From Adiantum capillus-veneris (lineage: Eukaryota > Streptophyta > Polypodiopsida > Polypodiales > Pteridaceae): DNA of 64,000 nucleotides. Positions 63,312 through 64,000 of the stretch are shown here, piece by piece; the stretch's first letter is position 1; every line of letters begins with the position of its first letter. The stretch covers positions 91,277,112-91,341,111 of the forward strand of contig CM043945.1 in assembly GCA_014529385.2 (NCBI GenBank). Reading direction: 5' to 3'. Made by a program: the position numbers and the translations under genes. A model generated the notes under the pieces. That model did no database searches. It worked only from the letters and a program-made list of their open reading frames with translations, and was not told the DNA's origin.

Positions 63312-63700
63312 TCAATTGTACAAATGAGTTTTGAGGGAGGAACCCCCTTTTCTCCCCAATAGTAGCATGTTTATACCATTTGATTCAAACATTAGACTAT
63401 TGGGCTTATAGCTTTGACGTAATGAGGATCCCAACCCATGCAACCATGCCCGACTCAAAACCATATCTGCCCTATTCATATTAAAACACTTAAAAATCAA
63501 AGGTAGTCTGATATCCTTGGATCTCAAGTGGGACCCCTTAAAACTATGTATCCTGCACCTCAACATCATGGCCATTTAACGTAGCTACCGTCTATCAATG
63601 GGTACTAGGAATTTGCGATAGATTGAGATGTTTCACCAACTGATAGTTAATGAAATTAAGTGTGACCAAATGCACCATCATCAAGACCAGGATTCTCACC
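63312..63700 (-). pseudogene. Protease (family G)
   Basis: Around 63,690-63,620 the reading is RILVLDDGA..NFINYQLVKHLNLS, a retropepsin start where D-S-G reads D-D-G. Frame 63,312-63,575 then gives NMNRADMVLSRAWLHGLGSS (V-L-G-R-x-W-L-H variant) and LMFESNGINMLLLGRKGG, the end of the domain. RT should follow but does not. Confidence 0.78.
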
Positions 63701-63726
63701 TTGTGACCCTTGATAGACCCATGTAG

Positions 63727-63942
63727 TCACACAAGCTTATGTGGACAAAACGTTGATTGCCACATAGAGGCCATAACGTAGCATTTATGCACTACTTCGA
63801 TGTGTGTTACTTCCACCTTTGAATAGTGAGAAGGGACTCTAAAGGAAGTAATTGCACCATGTGTACAAATTTCTTTTCTATGAGGTTTTCCCTTGGGACA
63901 CTTCTTTTTGCCATGCCCACTTCTCAAGCAATCAAAACACAA
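63727..63942 (-). pseudogene. gag zinc knuckle (family G)
   Basis: The frame opens CFDCLRSGHGKKKCPKGKPH, a perfect CX2CX4HX4C knuckle with a basic tail. Upstream gag lies beyond the window edge; minus-strand sequence to 64,000 continues it (KGPCCHLSNYNFEKATKDK). Confidence 0.82.
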
Positions 63943-64000
63943 CTTATCTTTCGTAGCCTTTTCAAAATTGTAATTTGATAAATGGCAACAAGGCCCCTTG

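Larger units (their letters stand above)
61180..64000 (-). mobile_element. Ty3/gypsy family G (chromovirus-like), decayed, runs off the window
   Basis: Minus-strand order from the right edge: gag knuckle (63,942-63,727), protease (63,700-63,312), RNase H (63,060-62,600), H2C2 region (about 62,340), integrase core (62,250-61,880), C-terminal tail with a chromodomain-like start (61,594-61,286), polypurine tract and LTR. The whole RT is missing: protease passes within 250 bp into RNase H. The tail order fits chromoviruses. Confidence 0.82.

Overview
This is repeat-rich nuclear DNA from a land plant. It has no bacterial-style operons, rRNA, confident tRNA or intact host gene. Nearly all recognisable coding sequence comes from Ty3/gypsy LTR retrotransposons, L1-type and RTE-like LINEs, one CACTA (En/Spm) DNA transposon and small foldback or MITE-like elements, plus one broken pentatricopeptide-repeat (PPR) gene. 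The retroelement and PPR wording resembles what I recall from ferns (monilophytes); this placement is from memory and is inference. Every coding region carries stops, frameshifts or deletions, so no element looks autonomous.

Layout. 0-3 kb: minus-strand gypsy gag with two zinc knuckles (family C). 3-4.8 kb: nothing recognised. 4.8-7.9 kb: minus-strand RTE-like LINE. 7.9-13 kb: minus-strand L1 (ORF1 plus ORF2). 13-15.4 kb: two further LINE ORF1 remnants. 16.3-17.8 kb: (CT)n/(CA)n blocks, a tRNA-derived SINE candidate and degenerate tandem units. 18-20.5 kb: minus-strand integrase tail, LTR and gag of one gypsy family (internal-LTR-internal). 20.5-25.9 kb: plus-strand integrase of family E joined in one ORF to the protease of a dual-RNase-H (Tat-like) gypsy, family B, which also carries a 255-bp MITE. 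25.9-29.2 kb: L1 3' fragment with target duplication, the 3' end of a non-autonomous LTR element, and direct repeats.

29.8-48.1 kb is the best-resolved structure. A family E gypsy is split twice. A CACTA element of 8,555 bp (30,871-39,425; 13-bp inverted ends, 3-bp duplication CAT) sits in its gag. A non-autonomous LTR element of about 4.7 kb (40,846-45,563) sits between protease and reverse transcriptase. Removing both leaves about 5 kb in the order gag-PR-RT-RH-IN. The CACTA carries a deleted TNPD-type gene, two TNPA-type modules, three tandem SINE-like units, a foldback and an unexplained 1.9-kb segment between two subterminal-repeat clusters.

48.3-49.1 kb: PPR relic. 49.8-50.2 kb: a 453-bp inverted repeat with arms about 98% identical. 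50.5-55 kb: second, longer family C gag-protease (minus). 55-58.9 kb: plus-strand gypsy (family F), cut in its integrase by a 5'-truncated L1 (58.9-60.1 kb). 60.1-61.1 kb: AT-rich dispersed repeats. 61.1-64 kb: minus-strand chromovirus-like gypsy (family G) running off the window. Its 3' tail and LTR start match the non-autonomous LTR elements at 27 and 45 kb, so family G is their likely parent lineage.

The genes form no cellular pathway. They are the enzymes of successive nested transposition events. Limits: homologies were judged by eye from translations, and element edges are approximate except for the CACTA, the MITE, the large inverted repeat and the short tandem duplications.
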